Assembly: GCA_025024175.1 (NCBI GenBank)
Contig: QCXZ01000041.1
Location: 18,471,786 to 18,535,785 of the forward strand
Source of the DNA: Rhyzopertha dominica
Taxonomy: Eukaryota > Arthropoda > Insecta > Coleoptera > Bostrichidae
DNA length: 64,000 bases
Reading direction: 5' to 3'
This document shows positions 24,198 to 34,205 of this stretch, piece after piece. The notes under the pieces were generated by a model. That model ran no database searches and was not told the origin of the DNA. It was given only the letters and a program-made list of their open reading frames with translations. The position numbers and the translations under genes were made by a program. The stretch's first letter is position 1. Each line of letters opens with the position of its first letter.

Positions 24198-25473
24198 TGT
24201 GAAGAAGTATAATGTTGTAGGTTTGCGAGTCTTAGCACATCCTCAAAATATAGTTTCTGTTGAATTTAGAAACTAAAAGCGCTCTATTAGCCTTTCTCTA
24301 AAACACTGCTGATGTAGACTTGCTTACAACAGTTTTGTTCTTCTTACAGTATTTACGCAATGTTGCAAAATTGCTTTAAATAAGTTGTTGCAGCCAGTGG
24401 ATTTATAAAAGAAAGATTTATGCATAAAAGAAAGCTTATAGATACTTCACAATAAATGTATGGTTGTGTATAAAAACAAATCTGTAGATTTGATGTACCT
24501 ACTATTCCAACGAACACAACAGCGCCAATAAGCGAGACCATTTTATATTTGTAGCTATTGCATAAATATAATAATATATATTCTGATTTATGTAGATATG
24601 ACATTTATTGTACCTACTACTTGGCAAACAAAGAAACCTCTTAAAAGAGTAAGCAATTAATGAGTTATTAATATAACACGTGATATACCAATAACAAAAC
24701 TGTAACGAAAAAAATGCAAAAAGAGTAATGTTTGGGAACTCCAATACTGTAATCATAATATAAATAAAATGAAGTACCTAGTAACCTATTGCAGACGCGT
24801 TTCATTTTAATCTAAATATGTACTATTCTGTTAAAATAAAGTTTGGAAGATCATTACAGAACTCAAGATTTCTTAGTTAAAATTAATTGTAGTTATCCAC
24901 CAATTTGTTTAAGCGTTCTTGTTAATAAACTCATTAACTAATATATATTGAATTTTAGAAACAATACAGACGTAAGTGTGTGATAGGTATTTTATATCAA
25001 ACTGGCATTAGTATCATACGTAATTCATGTCCATGGTATGGACAACAAATTTAGAAGGATTTTAAGCGTTCGGGTTTGGTAAAGGCCACAATAAGTAAAT
25101 ACAATACGGATTAGCGGTATCCTTTCACGAGGATTAGTCTTCTATACCTACTCTTGTTAGTTTTTATTTACACCCCGATAAGAAATCAATTGCGGATTAA
25201 AGTCTTAGTGAAAGTGTGAAGTCCCAACTTAATGGGATTCTGAGAATCCCGGCATCATTACCTGCATCAAGCCTATACCTCAATTCTTAGCCTTGGGTGG
25301 GGGTTGGGGGTCAATTTGACCAACCCCTTACGGTTTTAAGTCACCAATAACATAAAGTTTTACTGAAGTGCCTCACTATTTCAACTTCAACCTATAGCGC
25401 ATACCATCAGTTTGTCTTCAGCAACACAAGCAGTCAGCAGTCTTTTAATCGTCATAATACGATCTACTGAAAA
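24198..25473. other. gene-free AT-rich stretch
   Basis: Nothing recognisable. Minus-strand frames of 83-84 codons at 24353-24756 are hydrophobic AT-codon runs without motif. A G/C-rich inverted repeat (GGTTGGGGGTCAA against TTGACCAACCCC) lies at about 25300-25326. Confidence 0.5.
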
Positions 25474-25725
25474 ATGCCGAATTTCGTGAGTACAATTTGG
25501 TACGAGCGTCCTGAGAGCGACTATGTGTTTAAAGGCGACGTTAGCGATCTGGTGGATATCCTCAGCAGACAGCAAGTCATCGAATACAGAACGATCCCCA
25601 GAAAGCGTAAAACTCCAGATGAAGAAACAACAAAGCAAACGAACAAGAAAGAACTTAATGTTCCAACACCAACGACCAGCAAAGGATGTTCAAGCAGTGA
25701 CCCGCAGAGTTCCAAAGCAATGTAA
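25474..25725 (+). CDS. hypothetical small ORF, possible first exon
   Basis: An 83-codon frame starting with ATG in a favourable context (GAAAAATGCCG) and ending TAA. The protein starts MPNFVSTIWYERPESDYVF and then becomes hydrophilic and low in complexity, rich in K, T, E, P and S (RKRKTPDEETTKQTNKK). Composition here is more balanced than in the flanks, which is the main reason to list it. A donor-like GTACGT follows at about 25778, after the stop. I recognise no domain. It could be a genuine small gene, the leading exon of a gene, the ORF1 relic of a retroelement, or chance. Confidence 0.25.
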   Translation: MPNFVSTIWYERPESDYVFKGDVSDLVDILSRQQVIEYRTIPRKRKTPDEETTKQTNKKELNVPTPTTSKGCSSSDPQSSKAM

Positions 25726-28700
25726 GGAGAAGCAGACCACGCCAGAGGAAGAGAGGACCCCCAAGGTTCAAGATCAACGTACGTAATAAAACCCATTAGG
25801 AACCGTAGCCGAAAACGGGGACTAAGAAATACAAACGGTCCGTATGTTTCCACCAGTGATAGCCTTCTAACTGATCACTTTACAATATTTTGGTAAGATT
25901 CTTATTATGCTTGATTGTCTTATCTTAGGGATTAACATATTTAGTAAACGGAAAAGTCTATTGTAAAAAATGTCCAACATACTTTTAATTATGTTAATAA
26001 GTTTAAGACAAGTAATTGAAGTGATTCATGAATGCATCTTCTAAACCGTTTAACTTATGCAAATTATAAATATGTAATATGTAGATGGACCTAAAAATAA
26101 AAAGTATACATCTTAGTTTGTATTTTTGTTACTGCGATTCATCTGTGCGTTTTCTCTTGTGAAGCAGCAATTATTCATATTCACTAAAGGTAAGTTGGTC
26201 TATACTTAGATAGATTCAATAAATAGTTTTGTTACTGATGAAATACTATTTATGCTAAATAATACCAAAAGTGCTTCACTAGCTGCAAATAGGATAAAGC
26301 CGTTTAACTAAATAGGTACACACTTCTAAAATTTGAGACAGTAATTTTAATCTAAAACTAGCCATCTCCGGCACAAAAAAATCAATTAATAATTTAAGAC
26401 GCTCATACTAAATATTTATGTTTAAAGGTAAGTATGCAATTCTTTCTGTTTTTTAGTTCAAAATCTTGATTCATCACAAATAAGGCTAGTTGGCGCTTAC
26501 AATTGCTTTCGTTTTTCGTTGTCACGCTGTATTTTTCTACAAAATTATACCATTTTCTTAGAAATTTCATATATATTCACTGTGTGTAAACTGTATAGTA
26601 TATTGCGAAAGAAAGCGGCACCCAAGCCTTATAGAGCAATTGTTAAAGGCGTGACTTTATCAGTGAAGATGTTAATGTTCAACCAAATTAATATCAACAT
26701 ATTTTCTGCGTTATTTATGACCTATACAGTTCAGACCGCAGTTGGTTATATTTTAGTTCAGCTGCAAGAAAAAAAACTGTGTTGGTGAGAGTTAATGCCT
26801 GTTTGTGTGTTTTAGTATTGCATTATACTGGCCGAGCGGCATTTACTTCCGAAATATAATTATCTATACATAAAACTTTGAAAAGACCTTTTTCTAATTA
26901 GACGGTTAATTTTAATAATAATAAAAACACTGTTGGTAGCCTAACAAAACGTATGGCAACAAATTTTGTGAAACAATAGGGGCAACCATTACTTAATTGA
27001 TCTCTTCAAAGCTTAAATTCGCTATAAACTAAAATTGATTCAGCTTACTAAGTGATCATCTGCACCAAAGACAGACATACCAGATAAAAACTTTACAAAG
27101 TTCGATATGGTCAAAATGAAGAGAACAGGAAAACAACACAAACTAACCGCAAAATAAAAAAAAAAACAGTATATTGCAACCGAAATTACGAAAATTATTT
27201 AAAATAATTAGGGAATAAAATTCTGGTAACTTAGAAATATCGCATGAAAAGGGCAACGTCATTCTCCATTCTCTATATACGTCTTTTTAACAATAATGGC
27301 ACAAACCTTCCGGTTAAGGAGACTGGTATAACCTTAATCTAGATACCACGTCTTTGTAGTTTCAATTCAATTTATTCTCTGAAACTGTTGATGTTACACA
27401 GGTTCATTTCACCCCTATAGTCTGGTAGTACATTTCAAGACCTTTTCAGTAGTACTCCAGTTATCACTATAAGTTCCAAAAAAATCAATAACTAAAAGTA
27501 ATTGTTTATTTTATTTCGACTGCAACGTCCATGTTATCTTCTACCGTTTTAAACATCTAATATTTGCACAAACACAAAGAAAACATTGAAATGAATAAAT
27601 TGATTCTCTGTTTGCATGTTTTGAGCAACACTTGTCGAATGTAGCACCAATTCCACACAGAAGTTACTATACTGTAAACACTTAAGCTATAATAATGGAA
27701 AAATTAAAATTGTAATCGGCTGGCTACAGATGCTCCCGAAACCCAAATCCATCTTAACATGATTACGAGTATCCTGACTGATACAGAAACACGCAGTAAT
27801 ATGTGTTAATTTGAATATTTTTTGTACTTTTTTTAATTTGCACAAAACCCGATCAGTTTTCTTCTGCCTCATGGAAGCAATGGGTTTTGTGTTAATTTAT
27901 TTTAGTTTTCTTTTTGTTCAACCTAATAAGAGAGAATTACACTATGTGTTTGGCTGTAGTTACATTTCCAACAGTTTCTTTGATTTGTCAATATACTATC
28001 AACACTAGAGTTTATTAAAATATGACACCTATTCCTGGAAGTTCTTATCTCTATGTCAATCAGTATATTTCCAAAACAGTTGAAGAAATGGAAATGTTAT
28101 GTAAAGTTGATAAAACTTACAAGGGTGCTATTAAAGTGGTATATTACATAACAAGAGTTGTAAAAAGCATATTACGCAGAAGTGGAAACTTTTCCACGAG
28201 TAGGTTAACGACAGTAATTATGACAATCACAACAAAATGTTGATCAACTCAGATAGACTTGTAGAATGGGGTTCATCGAATATAATCACTTGCCATTGGT
28301 TACAATAACTGAAACGTTTTAATTCTAATTTGATGTTATTTAGATGTAATCTAAATACCTTCAAAAGGCGAAAACATCAACTAAATCTTGTGATATTTCT
28401 AACAATTAACTGGCATGGGATAATATCCTGTGAAAGCAATACTGTAACGTAATAAAAAAAATATGTAATAGTCATTAGGTATGTGTAAAAGCGAATTTAC
28501 TAATTAAATACACAGTGCGTAATGAGCAATTCACTAACAAAGGGCTAGAAAAAATTATTTTACACCAATATTCTTAGATTAAACGCCTCAAATAATTAAG
28601 TCATTCTAACGTATTTCCCCGCAACACTAGCACTAACACGCATTAATAATTCTCGATATACGTGTGTTCAAACAGTTCATACGAAAATTTATAAAACTAA

Positions 28701-31386
28701 ATAATTGCTTGTGAAAATAGTTACTGTTCGAAGCTCCGACACTAAATGAAGCTACTTTACGAAACACAACCTGGTTAGATGGAGAAAAAGTTGAACGGCA
28801 ATTTCCTCCTGCAGGATAAACGAGCGAGCCCATAAATTGTCCCAAAGGAACGGGTACGCATTTAAATGCAGTCATAATTCTAAAATCTTATTTATTCTTT
28901 TTTAGATTCGTAGAAGTGATCCCATTTAGGAAATGGTGGGGGCCCGTATTAACTATGGCCTTGTAAGAATTGTGTCTTTACTTATTATCTATGCAGAAGC
29001 GAGGCACAGATAATACCTCTAACACCGTGAAACCGACTTAGGAAAAGGTAGACGTCTATTTAAGTTAATACCGCTCGTTTATACAAATTAAGGTATTGTG
29101 ATGCTTTGGACAAGAGGTAAAAGAACTTTAGAGTGAATTTCTTTCACTGTATACATATAGTGTTTTCTCTTTACTCACAATCATAGGTACGGTTTAACAT
29201 AAAATAGCATATTGATTTCAACTTGGCAATATAAGATATAAGCGAGTAACCTAATATATTATTCACCCTATAATTAATATTTAATAAAAAGGTCCCTCAA
29301 AAGAACTAAGAAAGCGAAACACTATTTATTAATATCAAGACAGAAAGAAAAATAGTGACAGCTGATCGCTGTAAGACTTAAGCTAACAGTGTCAAATTTG
29401 TTGTTTTATACTATTCGAACAGACAAAAATTGCGTAAGCTAACGATGAAAACGATTAAACATAAAACGACGCGAAGTAGATCCGTGCTAAGCCATAATTC
29501 TCTGGCCTGCCGGTACCAAATCGCTTTCCAAAGAATGGAATGAAATGTTAATACGTTGTGCTTCTCGTGCTCGATACTGTTTGCTAAGTAACCCCTACTT
29601 CTATGAGGGTAGTTACCAATCCATTCTGACTTTCTTTTAAAGATATTGTAATTGGATGCAGTTGTTACATATACTTATTTACTTAATTATACTAGCAGCT
29701 TGAATTTAAGATCAAACACTAAAGTGTATACATCAAAACTTGACATTTACAAACAGCTAGTACAATACCAAAAAAATCAGTCAAATAAAAAATTGATGGT
29801 TTGTTTTGATTGAAGGTAAATGATCATTTTTTCCAAAGCCCAAAATATAATACCAAATACGAAACAAGAAATAACTCGATCAGAGCACTGAACACCAGCA
29901 TAGCTGAATGGCAAGTAAGTAAAAAGGCAAAATGTAAACAAGATCGAGCATTCAAGAAAATATTAATTAATGCGCAGAATCTAACGTTTCCAGAAATCCG
30001 AGCAGGCAAACCATATACACGAAGATAACCAGCACTACATATTTGCTCAAATTCGTAAACATATTAAAAAAAGTATCGTTTCAATAAATTTTATGTTTAC
30101 TACAATTATAGATTAGTAAACACGAACCAAATGGCAGGTAAACAAAAGGAATCATTGATAATGGGTTTCACGATAAAGCGCCTTCAATCTTCCCGGCAGG
30201 CGTGATCATAATTCAAAATCATCCTTGCCATAAAACGTAGAACAAATATTTGTCGGTAATCCGGAACGACGAGATGAATCTTCCATTGTTGAAAATGATT
30301 GTGCCATGTTTTGAACGGGTTGTGTAACAATCGCTGGAAACATTTCACTCGTGCGACAGATGTATGCCACTGGCGTCCCTAAATACAGTGCTCCGGGATT
30401 TGATTTTGTTTTCTTTCCTTTTAGCCGTACTGTTTTGATTCAATATTTTCGCTGTCTCTTTTATTTAATACAGTAAAACAATATGTACGATATACGATAT
30501 GTTCCCGGGTTGAGTTTACAATAGGGGGAAAAACTATTTTGGATTTTACGACAAACCTACAAGCTCATTTTATCTAGATTTTTTCTTAGTTACCATATTA
30601 CTCTGCTTTTAAAACCCATCACGTTGGCAATTTTATTATTATATACCGATGTCACTTTGACAAATGGGCTAAGCCAAGTTAAATAACAAAAATGTTTGTG
30701 AAAAGCATAAGATTGATAAATGGCAACTAAAAAAAAAACTCCAAAATAAAGCTCCACAAAACTCTGAGATCTTCGATGGTCAATCATATCCCTTATTATA
30801 TCTTTTAATTCTTCAACATTATTAGGCAGATTATCCCTCTAAGCAATTTGATTTAAACGTCCTCACAAATAAAAATGTCCAATTGTTGAATCAGGATTAC
30901 TGACTTCCGATTCTAAAGCGTTCCTTCCAATTCACTGATTTCCAAATTTAACGTTTAACCAGTTAACAACAATATACATCATCATCATCATCATCATCAG
31001 TTTAACCATTTAGCAACAATGGACATCATCATCCCCAGTTAAAGTAACCGCCTCCTTAGTAAGGTTTTTAGTTGATCCTGCACAGATTTCAACACCTGAA
31101 GGAAAACAGCGTCTTCTTCGTCGAACGATTACTTGTTTCTTTATTTTCTTTAAAGATTCACTGTTAAAAATTTTTTACCCGTACCCGTACGAAATTCCTA
31201 AATATTCAGAAATTTATCTTTGAACTTTACTCATCTGTACTTTAAGATTGAACCAAATATATTTTTTTCTATTCCTAATGGAGCTATTATGAAACGCAAA
31301 TTGAGTTTTGTAGTAGAGCCATTATATAAGACCGATTTTTTTATTTTCCAATGTTGGTATCACTAAAAAACTCTGACGGAACATTA
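25726..31386. other. gene-free AT-rich stretch
   Basis: No coding region, RNA gene or element is supported. Frames of 60-89 codons carry no motif. The part from about 30120 to 30400 is somewhat richer in GC. A CAT microsatellite lies at 30977-30999, within an imperfect local duplication around the words ACAATATACATC and ACAATGGACATC. Confidence 0.5.
30977..30999 (+). repeat. (CAT)n microsatellite
   Basis: Seven to eight CAT units. A related ACAATGGACATCATCATC follows 40 bp further on. Confidence 0.9.
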
Positions 31387-31395
31387 AACATACTC

Positions 31396-31606
31396 CATGA
31401 TACTAAGACTAACAAGATATGCTTACTAGGCTAAAGCATTGTTGTCTAGTTGACGCATGACGTCACACCGTGATTACGCCCTATTTTGTAAAATGACAAA
31501 AATGTAGTCACCTAGGATGATACTTATCATCGTCACAGATTGACGTCATTCACCGATGTTGCCGGTTTGCTCGTGAGTATATCTGGTTAGTCTTATTAGT
31601 ATCATG
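31396..31606. mobile_element. Mutator-type MITE with 9-bp target duplication
   Basis: This 211-bp element starts CATGATACTAA and ends TTAGTATCATG. Inverted similarity continues inward for about 80 bp (GACTAAC.AGATAT in both arms, and GACGTCA words near the middle). The nine bases AACATACTC occur directly at both sides (31387-31395 and 31607-31615). Long inverted repeats with a 9-bp duplication are the signature of Mutator-like elements. No coding. Confidence 0.85.
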
Positions 31607-31784
31607 AACATACTCCAACTCGTAACGCCGTAACTGTCATGGGTCTTATCAAAATTGGCAGTTAACCAGCTTAAGCAAGGCAGGTTAACATTCCCAAAAT
31701 TTTTTATGTTTATTAAATAACTCACATTTTCTTGTGAGGAAGACAAAAATCACGCAAAATAGAAAAAATTCTACAAAAAAGCCG

Positions 31785-31884
31785 GTTTCATAAGTCTCTT
31801 TGTTGCACTCATGCATTACTAAACTCGCCTTTGGCTCGTTTTGTAAACGTTGGATGGGTGTGACAAAACGGCGGCTTATGAAAC
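31785..31884. repeat. small inverted-repeat element
   Basis: GTTTCATAAG (31785-31794) and CTTATGAAAC (31875-31884) are perfect inverted ends of a 100-bp segment, with weaker inner pairing (TTTGTTGCACTCAT against TGGGTGTGACAAA). No target duplication was found. Confidence 0.5.
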
Positions 31885-32932
31885 TAAATTTTAAATATGT
31901 ATACTAATATGCTTTAAAGTCAACATTTGGCCAGGCATTTGCAGCACCTATTGGCGCAAAATCAACGATAAAAATCAAAGCAACAGTAAATGTATTTTCC
32001 ACCGCTCTGCCAGTAAGCTACGCCAATGATTCGCTCCCTTCCTGCCTTATTCAAACGCAATTAAAATGAATGCTACACCCGGTGTTATTGCAGAATTAAC
32101 CAAGTTTGTACGCGACCGAGCCTGCTGTAATTATTCTGTGCTGCTAATCAAAAGTGTAATTTAAAATGGATGTTTTGTAATGGCGCGAACGTGTCCCTGT
32201 ATTTGAAACATAATTGACGATGCATAAAGTAGATTCGTACTCATTCTGGAATATAGGACTGTCACTCTTACAAAGCTCGTTATTAGAATCTCTACAAGTT
32301 CGTTAGAAAAAAATATTTTTTTACGCATTCAAAGTGTTTTATAACTGCTCAATAAGCTTTGTACGTACATTGCACTTGACATTTTTAGAGACAGACTTCA
32401 GCAGCAATAATTCTAGTGTTAAAATGCCTAGTTTTTTCTCCTCATTGGCAAGAACCTAACCCGTTTTGTAACAATGGGAAAACTGATTGAATTCTTTATT
32501 TAAAATGCCCATAATTATGCTCTCGTGATTTCTACTTCCAGCCAGGAAAGGATTTTTGAAGTGCACATGTCGTACACCGCACTTTGAGGGTCATACTTTG
32601 AAAATTGCTATACGCCATCTAGCGGCGGAATTATAACTATGACTTGGTTGTACGGTTTATAAGTACAGAGTCCTAGTTGCTGATTTCATGGTCGTTAGAT
32701 CATGTAATCATATAAATGCATTTTTTGGTACACTTGTTGGTGGTCCTGTGTCGTTGTGAGGTAGGTATTTCTGTTGCGCTCTAATGTGTACCGATGTGTA
32801 TTTGCTGTGGAATTTGTTGTCTTGTTGCGTATTTTGTATATACTATAACCGCTATTTATTAATATTCAGGCAAAGCTAACGCTCTCAGTTATTGTTGTTT
32901 TTATTTTCTGGATTATTGGCTCTTGACAAAAT
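31885..32932. other. intergenic sequence left of the ribozyme element
   Basis: No gene recognised. The part 31970-32260 is somewhat GC-richer. The words ACGCCATCTAGCGG (about 32610) and, beyond the element, GCGACATCTAGCAG (about 34303) are similar, but no larger repeat could be built on them. Confidence 0.4.
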
Positions 32933-32945
32933 AAAGTTAGGTTAT
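32933..32945 (+). repeat. target-site duplication, left copy
   Basis: AAAGTTAGGTTAT, identical to 34193-34205 on the other side of the ribozyme-bearing insertion. Confidence 0.9.
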
Positions 32946-32966
32946 AATGCATGTCTATGCTGTGCT

Positions 32967-33046
32967 GTCTACACCTCAACCAACTGCAGATAGATCTATT
33001 TCGCTGTCATCACAGCTCATCAGTGCAGTTTAGGTCTAGTGTAGAC
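32967..33046 (-). ncRNA. hammerhead ribozyme, type I (inverted copy)
   Basis: The minus strand carries the same fold as the plus-strand copies. CTGATGA is at 33023-33017, a 5-bp stem II (GCTGT/ACAGC with loop GATG) and GAAA follow, then a 4-bp stem III with a 2-nt loop and the cleavage triplet ending UC. Predicted self-cleavage lies between 32989 and 32988. Stem I is closed by TGCAGT/ACTGCA next to the core and by GTCTACAC/GTGTAGAC further out, and the outer pairing can be prolonged. Confidence 0.9.
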
Positions 33047-33190
33047 AGCACGGCATAGAACTGGTTTTGCTTATATACCAAAGCAATGGTATGATGTGAG
33101 TAAGAAATTAGGATGGCAATGCCATCTGTCAGCAATGCACTGACATGATGGCAAAGCCACCTAGCTGCCATAACGGGTACTACTTCCTAA

Positions 33191-33266
33191 ACACTAGACC
33201 TAAACTGCACTGATGAGCTGTGATGACAGCGAAATAGATCTATCTGCAGTTGGTTGAGGTGTAGAC
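33191..33266 (+). ncRNA. hammerhead ribozyme, type I (copy 1)
   Basis: CTGATGA at 33210-33216, stem II GCTGT-GATG-ACAGC at 33217-33230, GAAA at 33231-33234, a short stem III (ATAG/CTAT counting the last A of GAAA) and predicted cleavage after C33244. The inner stem I (ACTGCA/TGCAGT) is present. The 5' half of the outer stem I (GTCT of GTCTACAC) is missing, because this copy begins at the inversion junction, so it may fold less well. Confidence 0.88.
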
Positions 33267-33538
33267 AGCACAGCATAGACATGCATTTTAATGTATGTCG
33301 GTTCTTGCCCGCTAGCAAAAAGTGCCGTGGGGACCTGCTGTCAAATTGAAGTATGCAGTTGCATGGCAATTTGTCAGGCTACAGGTCACTTCCTTTAGGA
33401 AGTAGTACCCGTTATGGCAGCTAGGTGGCTTTGCCATCATGTCAGTGCATTGCTGACAGATGGCATTGCCATCCTAATTTCTTACTCACATCATACCATT
33501 GCTTTGGTATATAAGCAAAACCAGTTCTATGCCGTGCT

Positions 33539-33618
33539 GTCTACACTAGACCTAAACTGCACTGATGAGCTGTGATGACAGCGAAATAGATCTATCTGCA
33601 GTTGGTTGAGGTGTAGAC
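33539..33618 (+). ncRNA. hammerhead ribozyme, type I (copy 2, complete)
   Basis: The complete version. The outer stem I is GTCTACAC (33539-33546) with GTGTAGAC (33611-33618), extendable outward (GTGCTGTCTACAC with GTGTAGACAGCAC is 13 perfect pairs). An internal loop includes a possible ACC/GGU helix. The inner stem I is ACTGCA/TGCAGT, the core CTGATGA is at 33562-33568, then stem II and GAAA. The predicted cleavage site is after C33596. All invariant core bases of the family are present. The internal loop of stem I opposite the stem II loop is where natural hammerheads make their activating contact. Confidence 0.93.
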
Positions 33619-33890
33619 AGCACAGCATAGACATGCATTTTAATGTATGTCGGTTCTTGCCCGCTAGCAAAAAGTGCCGTGGGGACCTGCTGTCAAATTG
33701 AAGTATGCAGTTGCATGGCAATTTGTCAGGCTACAGGTCACTTCCTTTAGGAAGTAGTACCCGTTATGGCAGCTAGGTGGCTTTGCCATCATGTCAGTGC
33801 ATTGCTGACAGATGGCATTGCCATCCTAATTTCTTACTCACATCATACCATTGCTTTGGTATATAAGCAAAACCAGTTCTATGCCGTGCT

Positions 33891-33971
33891 GTTCTACACT
33901 AGACCTAAACTGCACTGATGAGCTGTGATGACAGCGAAATAGATCTATCTGCAGTTGGTTGAGGTGTAGAC
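33891..33971 (+). ncRNA. hammerhead ribozyme, type I (copy 3)
   Basis: Same core as copy 2 (CTGATGA at 33915-33921, predicted cleavage after C33949). One extra T in the outer stem I (GTTCTACAC) leaves a single-base bulge. Confidence 0.92.
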
Positions 33972-34192
33972 AGCACAGCATAGACATGCATTTTAATGTA
34001 TGTCGGTTCTTGCCCGCTAGCAAAAAGTGCCGTGGGGACCTGCTGTCAAATTGAAGTATGCAGTTGCATGGCAATTTGTCAGGCTACAGGTCACTTCCTT
34101 TAGGAAGTAGTACCCGTTATGGCAGCTAGGTGGCTTTGCCATCATGTCAGTGCATTGCTGACAGATGGCATTGCCATCCTAATTTCTTACTC

Positions 34193-34205
34193 AAAGTTAG
34201 GTTAT
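34193..34205 (+). repeat. target-site duplication, right copy
   Basis: AAAGTTAGGTTAT, matching 32933-32945 exactly. Confidence 0.9.

Larger units (their letters stand above)
32946..34192 (+). mobile_element. retrozyme-like array of hammerhead ribozyme units
   Basis: This 1247-bp insertion sits between two copies of the 13-bp AAAGTTAGGTTAT. It consists of an inverted partial copy (32946-33190, 245 bp) followed by head-to-tail copies starting at 33191, 33543 and 33896. The units are 352 and 353 bp, and the last is truncated at 34192 after 297 bp. Copies are nearly identical, differing by single bases such as one extra T in the third. Each holds one complete hammerhead core. There is no protein-coding potential: the 60-codon frames seen in each unit merely repeat with it. 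Tandem units, a type I hammerhead and a target duplication match the retrozymes described from plants and animals, or solo repeats of a hammerhead-bearing Penelope-like element. Mobilisation in trans by Penelope-like machinery is inferred, not shown. Confidence 0.88.

Noticed and set aside
33187..34074. Three identical 60-78-codon minus-strand frames as a repeated small gene.
   Set aside because: They simply recur with the ribozyme-bearing repeat unit and overlap no start or motif; the ribozyme explains the conservation.
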